A DNA stretch of 64,000 nt from Moraxella macacae 0408225. Lineage in GTDB: Bacteria; Pseudomonadota; Gammaproteobacteria; Pseudomonadales; Moraxellaceae. The stretch lies in NCBI RefSeq assembly GCF_000320365.1, contig NZ_ANIN01000002.1, positions 62,001 to 126,000 of the forward strand, written 5' to 3'. Every line of letters begins with the position of its first letter. The stretch's first letter is position 1. Shown one piece after another: positions 1 through 10,907 of the stretch. The translations under genes and the position numbers were made by a program. The notes below the pieces were generated by a model. It was not told where the DNA came from. It worked only from the letters and a program-made list of their open reading frames with translations, and made no database searches.

Positions 1-735
1 GAACAACTGCTTGATTTTTTGCAAAATTTTATTGCAAAACAACAAAAATCGCAGCGTTTAAGCGGTAAGCATGTGGTTATCACCGCAGGGGCAACTTTAG
101 AGGCCATTGACCCTGTGCGCTATTTGTCTAACCATTCTACAGGCAAAATGGGTTTTGCATTGGCAAAAGCCTGCGAACAGTTGGGTGCAAGCGTTACTTT
201 AGTGGCAGGCAATGTTCACTTACCAACACCGTTTAACGTTGCCAGAATTGATGTAACATCTGCCAGTCAAATGCTTGCTGTTTGTCAAATGTTAGCCGGT
301 GATAAAACAAACCCCATCTCGGTTTTTATTGCAACCGCCGCAGTTGCTGATTACCGCGTTAAACAGCAGGCCTTACAAAAAATCAAAAAAACCACCGATG
401 CTTTAACCTTGGATTTGGTAAAAAATCCTGATATTTTGGCAACCATTTCACGCGAAAACCCACAAATTTTTAGCGTTGGTTTTGCAGCAGAAACCCAAGA
501 TGTTGAAACCTATGCCAAAGGCAAATTAATTGCCAAACAATTGGACATGATAGCGTGTAATGATGTATCACGGACGGACATCGGTTTTGGTAGTGATGAC
601 AATGCAATCACGGTGTTTTTTAAGGGAAGCAACACAAAGGTGCGTTTAGAAAAAACCTCAAAAGACAAAATTGCTGAACAATTAGCCGACTTAATTGGCA
701 AACAATTGGCAAAAAAGTTTACTTTTGTGGGCTAA
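1..735 (+). CDS. coaBC: Phosphopantothenoylcysteine decarboxylase/synthetase, C-terminal part (truncated at window start)
   Basis: Frame open to base 1; GKHVVITAGATLEAIDPVRYLSNHSTGKMGFALA and FSVGFAAET typical of the CoaB domain. Confidence 0.9.
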   Translation, partial: EQLLDFLQNFIAKQQKSQRLSGKHVVITAGATLEAIDPVRYLSNHSTGKMGFALAKACEQLGASVTLVAGNVHLPTPFNVARIDVTSASQMLAVCQMLAGDKTNPISVFIATAAVADYRVKQQALQKIKKTTDALTLDLVKNPDILATISRENPQIFSVGFAAETQDVETYAKGKLIAKQLDMIACNDVSRTDIGFGSDDNAITVFFKGSNTKVRLEKTSKDKIAEQLADLIGKQLAKKFTFVG

Positions 736-805
736 CTTTTGTTGGCTAATTGTTCGTATTGATTGGTTATTTAACAATCACAAGGTTGGTTTAAAAACCG
801 CTTAT

Positions 806-1195
806 TTAAGAAACGCTTTCAAGAAATACAATGGCTTCAATTTCAACCAAGGCATCTTTTGGCAATTTTGCAACTTGTACAGCTGCACGAGCAGGGTAGG
901 GCTGTGGCAGGCGTGCAGTAAAAATCTCATTTAGTGCGTTAAAATTTGCCAAATCCACCAGTGAAACATTGTATTTTACCACATCGCTAAGTGAACCGCC
1001 TGCTGCTTGGCAAATGGCCTCAATGTTGCTTAATACCTGATTGGCTTGGTCTTCAAAACCATCTGCCAGTTGCATGGTGGTAGGGTTAAGACCGATCTGC
1101 CCTGAAATATAGACGGTTTGTCCGACTTTTACCGCTTGCGAATAAGTGCCAACCGCTTTTGGGGCGTTATCGGTGTGAATGATTTGACGACTCAT
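806..1195 (-). CDS. ridA: RidA/YjgF family enamine/imine deaminase
   Basis: MSRQIIHTDNAPKAVGTYSQAVKVGQTVYISGQIGLNP...; start set at internal Met rather than the longer ORF. Confidence 0.92.
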   Translation of the reverse strand: MSRQIIHTDNAPKAVGTYSQAVKVGQTVYISGQIGLNPTTMQLADGFEDQANQVLSNIEAICQAAGGSLSDVVKYNVSLVDLANFNALNEIFTARLPQPYPARAAVQVAKLPKDALVEIEAIVFLESVS

Positions 1196-1340
1196 AATAT
1201 TTCCTTGATAAGTTGGATTTTGGTATGCGTTATTGTAGCATACATATACGTTAACACAAACACACATTAAACATAAGTTGTTAATTGGCTGTGTTGTTAA
1301 TTTGTTGTCAATTATGCTTTGTTGTCAATTATGCTGTAAG

Positions 1341-3209
1341 CTACGGTTTTATCGAAACTTTAATGGGCGTGTTGTACATGCGAGTATTGGCAAGTGTCGC
1401 ACCGTCACCAAGCGATCCTTCAAAGCTCCAGCCCCAAGTTAAAACGCCGCCGTTTTTGTCTTTTGCCACTTGGTGCAAGGCTCCAACTGCCATGTCGGTT
1501 ACGGTTAAATTGGCCAATTTGTCAGTCGGTTCGTTTAAATCCAAATAATCGGTAATGCCCAATGCATCGGTTTCACCAAACAGTCCCCATGGCTGTATTG
1601 TGTGATTGTTAAACATGACATAGCTTGTGTTGCCATTGGCATAAATGTGTTTGGCGGTTTTTTTGGTTGACCAAGGCAAAAGCGTCGGTTTGCCAATGTT
1701 TTCCGCCCATTCTTTATTGGTGTATACATACCCTTCGCCGTGATAGCCAACTTGACTGCTAAAGTTTAAGCCCCAAGCATACACTTGACCTTTATCCGTC
1801 ATTGCCAACAGATGATCGCGTCCGGCGGCAAGCTCGCTGATTTTTACATCACTTGCAAACGGCACAAACAGTGGCGTGCTAGAATTTACCAAACAATTTG
1901 GCGTTAAGGTTTTGTCATTTTCATCACAGATTTTGTCATTCCCAAGGTTGCCATATTGATTTGAGCCCCACGCCCATACTTGCCCTTTATTGTCAAGGGC
2001 ATACGACGTATCGGCACTGGCAATGACTTGAATGATTTTGCCAACATTGACGTTGTTAAAATTGACTTTCACAGGTTTACTGCTGTTTTTAACGCTTACA
2101 TTTTGTCCAAGTTGCCCTTGGCTATTACTGCCAAACGCCCAAACTTCACCAGATTTTGTCAATGCCAAACGATGGGCATACCCACTGGCAATTGATATCA
2201 CATCATTTAAACCATCAACCGCACCGATTGTCAAACGGCAATTTGCCACTTTGTCCGTGCAAATTGTGCGTCCGCTATCACCACGTCCAAGCTCGCCGTT
2301 TTCATCATCTCCCCAAGTGTAAACTTTACCGTCTTTGGTTAAAAGTGCTGAATGGTTTTGGCTAAAAGAAATGGAAACTGCGTTGTTTGGTGCTTGAGTG
2401 ATTAAATACGGTCGGGTTGAATGATCTGTATCTTTAAGGGAGGTGGTTTTGCCCATGCCAACTTGCCCCAAATTATTACGCCCCCACGCATAAACTTTGC
2501 CATCAACAATCGCCCCTGTGTGAGATCCGCCTGCTGCCAGCGTGTTGCCAAAATATACCTTGCCATTTTGCTTAACGGTATTGCCTGCACTGTCGCTAAC
2601 CGATACGATAAACTGGTTATCCCCTGCAATTAAACCCACAGGAATGGTAAACTTGCCAGTGCTAGGAATGTCAAAATTTTGGGTGTTATCCGCTTGAATA
2701 ATGCTTAATTTTAAGGGCTGTGGTAAATTATCACTTGCCACACCAGTTAACACAATTTGGCTCGTGCGACTTATCTCATCGGTGATTTGAGTGGTTAATG
2801 TCAGCACAGGGGCTGTGTTGTCAAGAATGATTTTTTGGGTAAGGTTTGCTTGATTGCCTGCTTTGTCTGATACGCTGATTTGTAGCTTGTTTTCACCCGA
2901 TGTTAGTTTTGTGTTTAAGATAAAATTGCCATCAGCATCAGTAACACTTTGAGTTTGTTTGCCCGTGGTTAAATTTTTGACAATTACATTAAGCCCCAAA
3001 GTATCTTGATTGTCTGACACTTTACCGGCCAAGTTAAAATCTGTTTGATTGGTACTGGTAAGTTTTGGTAAGGTTAAAGTTGGTGCAACCTTGTCAACCT
3101 TAGCAGGGTTAGAATTTGATGGGTTGGAACTTGATGTATGGTTGCCACAAGCGGTTAACATTAAACTCATCACGCTTATGGCAAGGGTTGTGTAAAGAGG
3201 GCGTGGCAT
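1341..3209 (-). CDS. Predicted lipoprotein with Ig-like segments and RCC1-type beta-propeller repeats
   Basis: Signal peptide with lipobox (LMLTAC); repeated G-x-VYAWGxNxxGQLG motifs; N-terminal Ig-like repeats. Confidence 0.85.
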   Translation of the reverse strand: MPRPLYTTLAISVMSLMLTACGNHTSSSNPSNSNPAKVDKVAPTLTLPKLTSTNQTDFNLAGKVSDNQDTLGLNVIVKNLTTGKQTQSVTDADGNFILNTKLTSGENKLQISVSDKAGNQANLTQKIILDNTAPVLTLTTQITDEISRTSQIVLTGVASDNLPQPLKLSIIQADNTQNFDIPSTGKFTIPVGLIAGDNQFIVSVSDSAGNTVKQNGKVYFGNTLAAGGSHTGAIVDGKVYAWGRNNLGQVGMGKTTSLKDTDHSTRPYLITQAPNNAVSISFSQNHSALLTKDGKVYTWGDDENGELGRGDSGRTICTDKVANCRLTIGAVDGLNDVISIASGYAHRLALTKSGEVWAFGSNSQGQLGQNVSVKNSSKPVKVNFNNVNVGKIIQVIASADTSYALDNKGQVWAWGSNQYGNLGNDKICDENDKTLTPNCLVNSSTPLFVPFASDVKISELAAGRDHLLAMTDKGQVYAWGLNFSSQVGYHGEGYVYTNKEWAENIGKPTLLPWSTKKTAKHIYANGNTSYVMFNNHTIQPWGLFGETDALGITDYLDLNEPTDKLANLTVTDMAVGALHQVAKDKNGGVLTWGWSFEGSLGDGATLANTRMYNTPIKVSIKP

Positions 3210-3246
3210 ATATTTTCCTGTGTGCTTGATTTGTCAAAAATGAAAA

Positions 3247-3261
3247 TGATAATAATTATCA
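3247..3261. promoter_or_regulatory. Putative Fur box, 7-1-7 motif TGATAATAATTATCA
   Basis: Perfect 7-1-7 inverted repeat inside a 21-bp perfect palindrome AAATGATAAT-A-ATTATCATTT (3244-3264), 38 bp upstream of the RCC1 lipoprotein start. Confidence 0.75.
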
Positions 3262-3346
3262 TTTATTATACAACAAAACACCAACAAAATACAATTGTGT
3301 AAGAAAAATAAAATGCAAGAAAAATAAAATTTTAGCCACGCACAGT

Positions 3347-3394
3347 TGCAAATACAGTTAATTGCAAATACAGTTAATTGCAAATACAGTTAAT
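3347..3394. repeat. 16-bp tandem repeat x3 (tgcaaatacagttaat)
   Basis: Three identical contiguous copies just beyond the spoT stop codon. Confidence 0.95.
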
Positions 3395-3404
3395 TGAATA
3401 AGCG

Positions 3405-5567
3405 TTAAAACTCCTCAAGCCATTGGTAGAGTCGCTGAATGTTGGGATAGCCAAGTGCATTACGCAAACGATGGATAATATCCGATAATTGTTCGCGGTT
3501 TTCAATGACTAAAAATAACAAGCTGTGAGCGTGAAAATTTTTCACCGTTTCCACCCCTGCGTTGGCTTCACGCACCTCAAAAATCACCTGACTGGTTTGT
3601 TCATCGCTAAGTGGCATGGAAATTTTTAGCACCGCATCAAAGAAAAAACGGTGTTCATCGGCGTATTGTTCAAATTGTCGCCAATGTAGTGGAATGACTT
3701 GATAGGGATTTTCACGGCGAATTTCATCAATGGAAAAGCATTTATGACGATGCACAACCAGGCCATTTTTGGATAAATGCCCCACGATGCGATCGCCATA
3801 AATCGGATGGCAACAACTGGAAAAATCAACCTCGACGCCAACTGCATCGGCAATTAAACTTTGTGGTTGATGGGCGTTATGGGCAATTGCTTGATTTTCA
3901 GCAAGCTGTTGTTGGCTAAATAAACGCGATACCATAATTTGTGGCAATATCACGCCTGTGGTAATTTGTTGGTACAACTCGCTTTTTTCTTTAACGCCAC
4001 GCCAATCGAGCAGTTGCTGCCATTCTTCATTGCTTAATTCATCAATGTTGCGACCTTGATTTTTTAAGGCACGAGCAAAAGCATCATGCCCATGTTGTTG
4101 GCGCTGTTCATCGGTTAAGCCTTTTAACCATTGACGTAAGGCACGGCGGGCTTTATTGGTTGCCACAAAACCAAGCCACTCGGCTTTCGGTTCAGCTTTC
4201 GGATCACTTTCAATTTCTACATATTGCCCAGATTTTAACACACTACCAAGTTTGGCTTTTTCGTTGTTAATGTTTGCCCCTGTTGCACTATTGCCAAGCC
4301 CTGTACTCACCGCATAAGCAAAATCCAAAGCCGTTGCACCGCGTGGCAGTTCGTGAGGATCGCCGTTTGGGGTATAACACACAATTTTGCGTTCGTGTAG
4401 ATAATCCATCAGTTTGTTTACAGTATCCAGTGCATCATCGGCAAGGTTGTCTTTATCCACAAGCAAACTTTGCAAATTGCGTAACGATGCTTGCACCACC
4501 GAGCGACTCACCGCCGATGCACTATCACTCATTAACACACCAAGCCGCGATGCTTGCAGCATGCGTTGAGTTAAAATCACCACCTCGATACTGTCAAAAT
4601 CCCTCTGATAAGTCAAAGTTAAAGATTGATTGCCTCCGGCTAATGGTTTACGGATATTGTCAGCGATATTTTCGTTTGGAATTTGGTATTTTTTGATAAG
4701 ATAATCTGCTACTTTATCACAATCTTCTACGCTATTTAGCACCATCATAAAGGCATATTGGCGTAACAAACTGCTCATATCACCACGGTTGTTAAAAAAT
4801 TGGCGGTATAACACCACTTTATTGTCAATGTCTTTAATATCACCGCAAATATTTAGTTTATTTAATACAATATTTAAGTAAGCATAAATATTTTCAGTCT
4901 GAAAATTACGCCCCAAACCATGTTGCAACATTTTGTCTGACAAGGTATTGTACATTTGTGGGTTTAAATTGCGATAACACAAAATCTCAATATAATCAGC
5001 GATATTATTAAGCCCCATCAACCGTGCAAAAGGCACATAAAAATCAAGGGTTTCTTGGGCGGTGGAGCGTTGTTTTTCTGGACGAACGGCGTCCATGGTT
5101 GACATATTGTGCAGGCGATCGGCAAGTTTAACAATTAATACACGCGGATCTTCTAAGGTTGCGGTAAAAATTTTGTGAAAGGTGCCTGCTTTGGTGGTTT
5201 TTTTATCTTTATTTTTATCGGATTTTAATTTGGTAACGCCGTCTACGATTTTCACCACATTTTTGCCAAATAATTCATGAATCTGACTTTCGGTAACTTC
5301 TGTATCCTCTACCGTATCGTGCAAAATTGCTGCAATGATCACATCTACATCTAAGCGAAAACCCGCCAAAATTTCGGCCACTGCAACTGGGTGGGTGATA
5401 TACGGTTCACCTGATTTACGCTTATCTTTGATATGGGCTTTATCACCAAAATGACAGGCTTGCACCACTTTTTGTTGGTTTTCGTTTGAAAAATAACTGA
5501 TTGCTCGCATTAAAGAGGCGACCGCATCATCAACGAGCGGATGGCTAAATTTTTGGTTAATTGGCAT
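3405..5567 (-). CDS. spoT: RelA/SpoT family (p)ppGpp synthetase/hydrolase, SpoT-like
   Basis: HD domain (AAILHDTVEDTEVT), synthetase region, TGS (YTPNGDPHELPRGATALDFAYAVST), C-terminal ACT-like region; near rpoZ. Confidence 0.9.
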   Translation of the reverse strand: MPINQKFSHPLVDDAVASLMRAISYFSNENQQKVVQACHFGDKAHIKDKRKSGEPYITHPVAVAEILAGFRLDVDVIIAAILHDTVEDTEVTESQIHELFGKNVVKIVDGVTKLKSDKNKDKKTTKAGTFHKIFTATLEDPRVLIVKLADRLHNMSTMDAVRPEKQRSTAQETLDFYVPFARLMGLNNIADYIEILCYRNLNPQMYNTLSDKMLQHGLGRNFQTENIYAYLNIVLNKLNICGDIKDIDNKVVLYRQFFNNRGDMSSLLRQYAFMMVLNSVEDCDKVADYLIKKYQIPNENIADNIRKPLAGGNQSLTLTYQRDFDSIEVVILTQRMLQASRLGVLMSDSASAVSRSVVQASLRNLQSLLVDKDNLADDALDTVNKLMDYLHERKIVCYTPNGDPHELPRGATALDFAYAVSTGLGNSATGANINNEKAKLGSVLKSGQYVEIESDPKAEPKAEWLGFVATNKARRALRQWLKGLTDEQRQQHGHDAFARALKNQGRNIDELSNEEWQQLLDWRGVKEKSELYQQITTGVILPQIMVSRLFSQQQLAENQAIAHNAHQPQSLIADAVGVEVDFSSCCHPIYGDRIVGHLSKNGLVVHRHKCFSIDEIRRENPYQVIPLHWRQFEQYADEHRFFFDAVLKISMPLSDEQTSQVIFEVREANAGVETVKNFHAHSLLFLVIENREQLSDIIHRLRNALGYPNIQRLYQWLEEF

Positions 5568-5841
5568 AAATTCCCCCTAAAAAATCGTGGCTAAACAGAC
5601 AAAACCCTATTTTTAACTTAATTCTTTTTAACTTAGCTTAGCTTAACTTAGCTTTTAACAATAATATATAGGTTTTTAAATTAACATAGGGAAAAATGAC
5701 CAAAAAACAACCATCAATAACAAAATATCCTAATTTAAACATGAATTTTAATAAACTGTCAATGTTTTTATTATTCAAAAAATTGATGTTTGGTATTTAG
5801 ATAAAAAATAAAACAACCAACAACCAACCAATCAGCAATCA

Positions 5842-5878
5842 ACACAAAAAAAACAAAAGCCATCAAAATGATGACTTT
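5842..5878 (-). terminator. Rho-independent terminator downstream of rpoZ
   Basis: Minus strand: AAAGTCATCA-TTT-TGATGGCTTT followed by a T-rich tract. Confidence 0.6.
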
Positions 5879-5932
5879 ATGTGTTTGAATGGAATGTGTT
5901 TGAGCGGATATGCCTAACGTGTTATTAGTTTG

Positions 5933-6196
5933 TTAAAAACCATGACCGCTTGATAAGTTTAATTCGGCACGTTGAAATTTTGGGTTTTCGCGTTCTGGTT
6001 GGTTCAAAATATCACGACCAACCAAACCATCAGCAATTTCACGCAAAGCAATAACTGTAGGCTTATCATGATCCGGGTTTACCATAGGTTCGGATATGCC
6101 ACGAGCAACTTGATGGGCACGCTTGCTTGCCACCAAAATCAAATCAAAACGGTTGTGAATATTTTTAAGACAATCTTCTACAGTGACTCGTGCCAT
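5933..6196 (-). CDS. rpoZ: RNA polymerase omega subunit
   Basis: [33 protein letters not shown]. Confidence 0.95.
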   Translation of the reverse strand: MARVTVEDCLKNIHNRFDLILVASKRAHQVARGISEPMVNPDHDKPTVIALREIADGLVGRDILNQPERENPKFQRAELNLSSGHGF

Positions 6197-6376
6197 GATA
6201 TTACCCTTTTTAACAAAATTTTTTACAAAAAAAATTAACAAAATAAAACCACCATTGTAACAAAGATTATAAAAAAATGCTATGCCAAAACAACCCACTA
6301 TCAAAATTTTTTTACTATTTGGGTGATTTGGGCTAAAATGGGGGTTTAAATTTTAACAAATTTTGCTGAGTGTTTT

Positions 6377-7360
6377 ATGACCATGTCAACAAAAGCCACA
6401 AGCCCTCCTGATTTTATCGTTATTGCCGATGATGACAATCCGTTGATTGATACATTGCAAGCGACAGAATTGGCAGAATTGGCGAATTTATGGACGCAAG
6501 GACAAACAAATTTTGAGAAAAATTATTTTGCCAAGCACTTATTTCAGCCAACCAAAACCATTGTTGCACATTGTGAATATGGGTTGGGTGATTTTCATCA
6601 TGTCAGTATGCAAATTGCAGATGAAATGGGCGAGCCTGAAAATCAGCAGCAAGCGATAGAAAATTTACCACCAATTGAACCAAAAACCAACAAAGCACAG
6701 CCAACAATAATTAAGCATACCAAAACCACCAAAGCCCTTGCCAATCCAAAATTACATAAAAATTTACTCAATCAAAAAAAATCCATGATTGATACGCAAA
6801 CTGTTGCCAAAGACAGCTTTAGCGAATTGGAGCATGATTTACAAGTTATTGATTTATCGGACAATGTTTCTAAAAAACATCAACAAATTTACCATCAGGC
6901 ACTTGAGGTTTTGGCCAATCCAAAAGTTAAAAACCATCACCAAAAAGCCCTTGCAGTTGTACAAAAATTCGCTCATGCCAATAGCACCGATGCCATGTTG
7001 CGTTTGGCATTGTGGGCGTTGCGTGGCAATGCTTATTTGGGAATTGACAAAAACAGTGAACAAGGATTAAAGTGGCTAAAACAAGCGGCCAAATTGCACG
7101 ATAATCGAGCACAAAAATTGTTAAGTAAGTTGTATTTTAGTGGCGATCTGTTGGATTTGGACGTCAAACAAGGCGAATATTGGCTCAATCAGGCAGCCAA
7201 ACACGGTCATAATCAGGCTAAACAATTGCAACAAGCGTTTAACAGTGCAGAAATGTTAAAACAAACACGCACCGAAGAGAACAAGTATTGGAAAAAATTG
7301 GGCTTATTGGTGATTTTGTTGGTGTTTGTTTTGTTCGCAGTTTTGTTGGTTAAAATCTGA
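6377..7360 (+). CDS. Sel1-like repeat protein with C-terminal transmembrane anchor
   Basis: Sel1-type repeats (GLKWLKQAAKLHDNRAQKLLSKLYFSGDLL...GEYWLNQAAKHGHNQA); hydrophobic C-terminus LGLLVILLVFVLFAVLLVKI. Confidence 0.75.
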   Translation: MTMSTKATSPPDFIVIADDDNPLIDTLQATELAELANLWTQGQTNFEKNYFAKHLFQPTKTIVAHCEYGLGDFHHVSMQIADEMGEPENQQQAIENLPPIEPKTNKAQPTIIKHTKTTKALANPKLHKNLLNQKKSMIDTQTVAKDSFSELEHDLQVIDLSDNVSKKHQQIYHQALEVLANPKVKNHHQKALAVVQKFAHANSTDAMLRLALWALRGNAYLGIDKNSEQGLKWLKQAAKLHDNRAQKLLSKLYFSGDLLDLDVKQGEYWLNQAAKHGHNQAKQLQQAFNSAEMLKQTRTEENKYWKKLGLLVILLVFVLFAVLLVKI

Positions 7361-7379
7361 TTTATGTTTGAGTGTCTTT

Positions 7380-8060
7380 TTAAGGACTTAACGTGTTTGG
7401 TTGAGTGTTTGTGTCATTTTTTTGGATAAAAGTGCTTGTTAACATCGGATAATTGTTGAGAATATGACAAAATAATTCTGCGGTTTTTTGGGTATCGTAC
7501 AAAGCAGAATGGGCGTCATTGCCACTAAATTCAATGTTTGCGTACTGACAAGCACGTGCCAGCACAGTTTGGCCAAATGCCAAAGCCGATAGCGTTACTG
7601 TATCCAGCACTGAAAACTGATGAAATTGGTTTTGATTTTTGGTGCGTGTGCGTTCAATGAGTGCATTTAAAAAATTTAAATCAAAATGGGCGTTATGCCC
7701 CACCAAAATACATTTGTTGCAATGGTTTTGTTGGCGAATGGTTTTTAAGTGTTTAAAAATGCGTTTTATCGCGGTTTTTTCATCTTCGGCAATTGCTTTG
7801 CGCATCGGACTGTCTACTTTAATTCCTGTAAATTCTAACGCGCGTTGTTCCAAATTTGCCCCATCAAAGGGATCAATGTGGGCGTTGATTGCTTCGCCTG
7901 GGTAAAATTTGCCCTCGTGATTGAGTAAAATTGGAATGCAGGCAATTTCAAGCAAAGCATCGGTTTTTGGATTAAAACCTGCGGTTTCTACATCTACCAC
8001 CACAGGCAGATAATTGCGAAAGCGTTCAGAAATTGGTGATAATTTAGCAGTCATATACAC
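7380..8060 (-). CDS. rnt: Ribonuclease T (DEDD exonuclease)
   Basis: VVVDVETAGFNPKTDALLEIA, GHNAHFDLNFL, HSALYDTQKTAELF. Confidence 0.88.
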   Translation of the reverse strand: MYMTAKLSPISERFRNYLPVVVDVETAGFNPKTDALLEIACIPILLNHEGKFYPGEAINAHIDPFDGANLEQRALEFTGIKVDSPMRKAIAEDEKTAIKRIFKHLKTIRQQNHCNKCILVGHNAHFDLNFLNALIERTRTKNQNQFHQFSVLDTVTLSALAFGQTVLARACQYANIEFSGNDAHSALYDTQKTAELFCHILNNYPMLTSTFIQKNDTNTQPNTLSP

Positions 8061-8065
8061 TCTTT

Positions 8066-8158
8066 TTAGTAAATATTTTTTTAGTAAATATTTTTAATAA
8101 AAACTTTAGTAAAATTTATTATTTTTGTTTAATTGTTTAATTGTTTAATTGCTTAATT
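8066..8158. repeat. Short tandem repeats between rnt and pyrC
   Basis: 15-bp x2 (ttagtaaatattttt, 8066-8095) and 8-bp x4 (gtttaatt, 8127-8158, last copy with one change). Confidence 0.9.
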
Positions 8159-8175
8159 GGCTTTAAATTTGTGGC

Positions 8176-9249
8176 TTATACAGCAAGTCCAAAAGGCAAT
8201 ACTTTCCAATCAAGTTTTTGTCCTGCCATGAGTGGTGTTAAAGTTTTATCACCTAAATATTCATAAAAATCAGGTACTTGCCATGTATCACGCACCAAGG
8301 TTACTTTATCACTGTTGACAGGCAAGCCATAAAATTTTGCCCCATTAATGCTCATAAAAGCTTCCAATTTATCCAATTTATCCACTTTATCAAAGGCTTG
8401 GGCGTATAGCGACAGGGCAAGCGGTGCGGAGTAACAGCCGGCACAGCCACAGGCATTTTCTTTGGCGTGTGTTGCGTGAGGGGCTGAGTCTGTTCCTGCA
8501 AAAAATTTTGGGTTGCCACTGGTTGCCACATCAAGCAGCACTTGTTGATGACTTTGGCGTTTTAACACAGGCAAGCAGTAAAAATGCGGTTTTAAGCCAC
8601 CAACAAGCAGATGATTGCGATTAAACAACAAATGTTGTGGGGTAATCGTGGCACATATATTTTTGCTTTGTGATAGGACAAAATCTACCGCATCGCTGGT
8701 TGTGATGTGTTCAAATACGATTTTTAGTTTAGGAAATTTAAAGATTAATTGGGTTAAAACTTCATCAATAAACCGTTTTTCGCGATCAAAAATATCCACA
8801 TGTTCATGCGTTACTTCACCATGCAACAATAAAGGCAAGCCTAACGATTCCATTTTGGCAAATACGTCCGTGCAGTGATTGATGTTGGTAACGCCGTCAT
8901 CTGAATTGGTGGTTGCTCCTGCAGGATAAAGTTTTACCGCCTTGACAATGCCAGAATTTACCGCTTCTTCGATATCTTGTGCTGTTAAGTTTTCGGTCAA
9001 ATACAGCACCATTAACGGCTCAAACTGTTGGCTGATACTGTCGCTTGGAATGTGGGCTACAATGCGTTCGCGGTAGGCTATGGCTTGGGCGGTGGTTTTA
9101 ATGGGTGGCACAAGATTTGGCATACAAATGGCACGGCGAAAGTTGGCAGATACATGTGGCACAGTGGTCGCCAAGGCATCAAAATCACGCAGATGGATAT
9201 GCCAATCGTCAGGTGCGTTCATAGTCAAGGTGTTGATGGATTCTTTCAT
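8176..9249 (-). CDS. pyrC: Dihydroorotase
   Basis: [41 protein letters not shown]. Confidence 0.95.
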   Translation of the reverse strand: MKESINTLTMNAPDDWHIHLRDFDALATTVPHVSANFRRAICMPNLVPPIKTTAQAIAYRERIVAHIPSDSISQQFEPLMVLYLTENLTAQDIEEAVNSGIVKAVKLYPAGATTNSDDGVTNINHCTDVFAKMESLGLPLLLHGEVTHEHVDIFDREKRFIDEVLTQLIFKFPKLKIVFEHITTSDAVDFVLSQSKNICATITPQHLLFNRNHLLVGGLKPHFYCLPVLKRQSHQQVLLDVATSGNPKFFAGTDSAPHATHAKENACGCAGCYSAPLALSLYAQAFDKVDKLDKLEAFMSINGAKFYGLPVNSDKVTLVRDTWQVPDFYEYLGDKTLTPLMAGQKLDWKVLPFGLAV

Positions 9250-9545
9250 GATAATTTCGCTTTTTATTTTTGACAATGATTTTGGACAATGTTCGGTAAA
9301 AAATTTGGCTAATGATAGCAGTTTTTGAGCAAAAACAACACAATTAAACGCAGGTTTTTTAGGCTTTTTAGATTTTACTTGGCTTAATCATTGGATTTAC
9401 AATCAAAAGTTATGAATTTTATAAGCATTTTTTGCAAAATTTTAGCACTTTTTGTTTACACTTTGGCTAAAATTAGGTTACAATCAACACAATTTTTCTT
9501 TTTTGCAACAAGTTTTTTAATGAAACAAAACCACTGGAGGGATTT

Positions 9546-10775
9546 ATGTCAAATTCACACGATATCAAAAAAATCGTCCTTGCTTACTCAGGTGGCTTGG
9601 ATACATCGGTGATTTTGCGTTGGCTACAAGACACTTATAACGCGGAGGTGATTACTTTTACCGCAGATTTGGGGCAAGGTGAAGAGGTTGAGCCTGCGCG
9701 TGCCAAAGCCCAAGCTATGGGTGTTAAGCACATTCATATTGAGGATTTGCGCGAAGAGTTTGCGCGTGATTATGTGTTTCCGATGTTTCGTGCCAATGCC
9801 ATTTATGAGGGTGAATATTTGCTCGGTACATCAATTGCACGGCCATTGATTGCCAAGCGTTTGGCAGAAATTGCACGCATGCATAAAGCCCATGCAGTTT
9901 CTCACGGTGCAACAGGCAAGGGCAACGATCAGGTGCGTTTTGAACTGGGTGTGGATGCGTTGGATCCGAATTTGGTAACCATTGCTCCTTGGCGGATTTG
10001 GGATTTAACCAGTCGTGAAACCTTGATGGCGTATGCCAAAGAGCACAACATTCCGATTGATTTTGCATCAGCAACGAAAAAATCACCGTATTCTATGGAT
10101 GCAAACTTGTTGCATATTTCGTATGAAGGCGGTGTGTTAGAAGATCCATTGACTGAAGCTGAAGATGACATGTGGCGTTGGACAGTTAGTCCAGAACAAG
10201 CTCCAGATACGCCTGAATATGTGGAATTAACCTATAAATCAGGTGATATTGTCGCCATTAACGGTGAGGTATTAAAACCGCATGAGGTGATGATTAAACT
10301 TAATGCACTGGGTGGCAAACACGGCATCGGGCGGCTTGATATTGTAGAAAACCGCTATGTTGGTATGAAATCGCGTGGTTGTTATGAAACACCAGCAGGC
10401 ACGATTATGCTAAAAGCCCACCGTGCTATTGAGTCCATCACGCTTGATCGTGAAGCGGCTCACTTAAAAGATGACATTATGCCACGTTATGCCAAACTCA
10501 TCTATAACGGCTACTGGTGGAGTCCTGAACGCAAAATGTTACAAGCGTTAATTGATGAAAGCCAAAAAGATGTAGACGGTTTGGTGCGTTTAAAACTGTA
10601 CAAAGGCAATGTGATTGTGGTTGGACGTGATTCTGAAAAATCACTGTTTGACAGCAAAATCTCAACATTTGAAGATGATGCAGGTTCATACAACCAAAAA
10701 CACGCAGAAGGTTTTATCCGTTTAAATGGTTTACGTTTGGCAATTGGTGCAAAAAAAGGGCGTAACATGGACTGA
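9546..10775 (+). CDS. argG: Argininosuccinate synthase
   Basis: [33 protein letters not shown]; upstream RBS ggaggg. Confidence 0.97.
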   Translation: MSNSHDIKKIVLAYSGGLDTSVILRWLQDTYNAEVITFTADLGQGEEVEPARAKAQAMGVKHIHIEDLREEFARDYVFPMFRANAIYEGEYLLGTSIARPLIAKRLAEIARMHKAHAVSHGATGKGNDQVRFELGVDALDPNLVTIAPWRIWDLTSRETLMAYAKEHNIPIDFASATKKSPYSMDANLLHISYEGGVLEDPLTEAEDDMWRWTVSPEQAPDTPEYVELTYKSGDIVAINGEVLKPHEVMIKLNALGGKHGIGRLDIVENRYVGMKSRGCYETPAGTIMLKAHRAIESITLDREAAHLKDDIMPRYAKLIYNGYWWSPERKMLQALIDESQKDVDGLVRLKLYKGNVIVVGRDSEKSLFDSKISTFEDDAGSYNQKHAEGFIRLNGLRLAIGAKKGRNMD

Positions 10776-10807
10776 TTTTATGCGTATAAGTTTTTATGCG
10801 TATAAGT
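10776..10807. repeat. 16-bp tandem duplication (ttttatgcgtataagt x2)
   Basis: Two identical copies starting at the base after the argG stop. Confidence 0.95.
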
Positions 10808-10821
10808 TACAATGTTATAAC

Positions 10822-10848
10822 AATAGGTTGTCAAATTGACGACCTATT
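10822..10848. terminator. Hairpin between convergent argG and serS
   Basis: AATAGGTTGTCAAATTGACGACCTATT, long stem with one G.U pair. Confidence 0.6.
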
Positions 10849-10907
10849 TTGTTTGTTGTATTCTAAACAGTTTTTTAACAGTTTTTTAAGTAATATTTAA
10901 GCAGTCT

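Noticed and set aside
4274-4696. 140-aa plus-strand ORF inside spoT
   Set aside because: Antisense to a well-supported RSH gene; composition typical of a shadow frame
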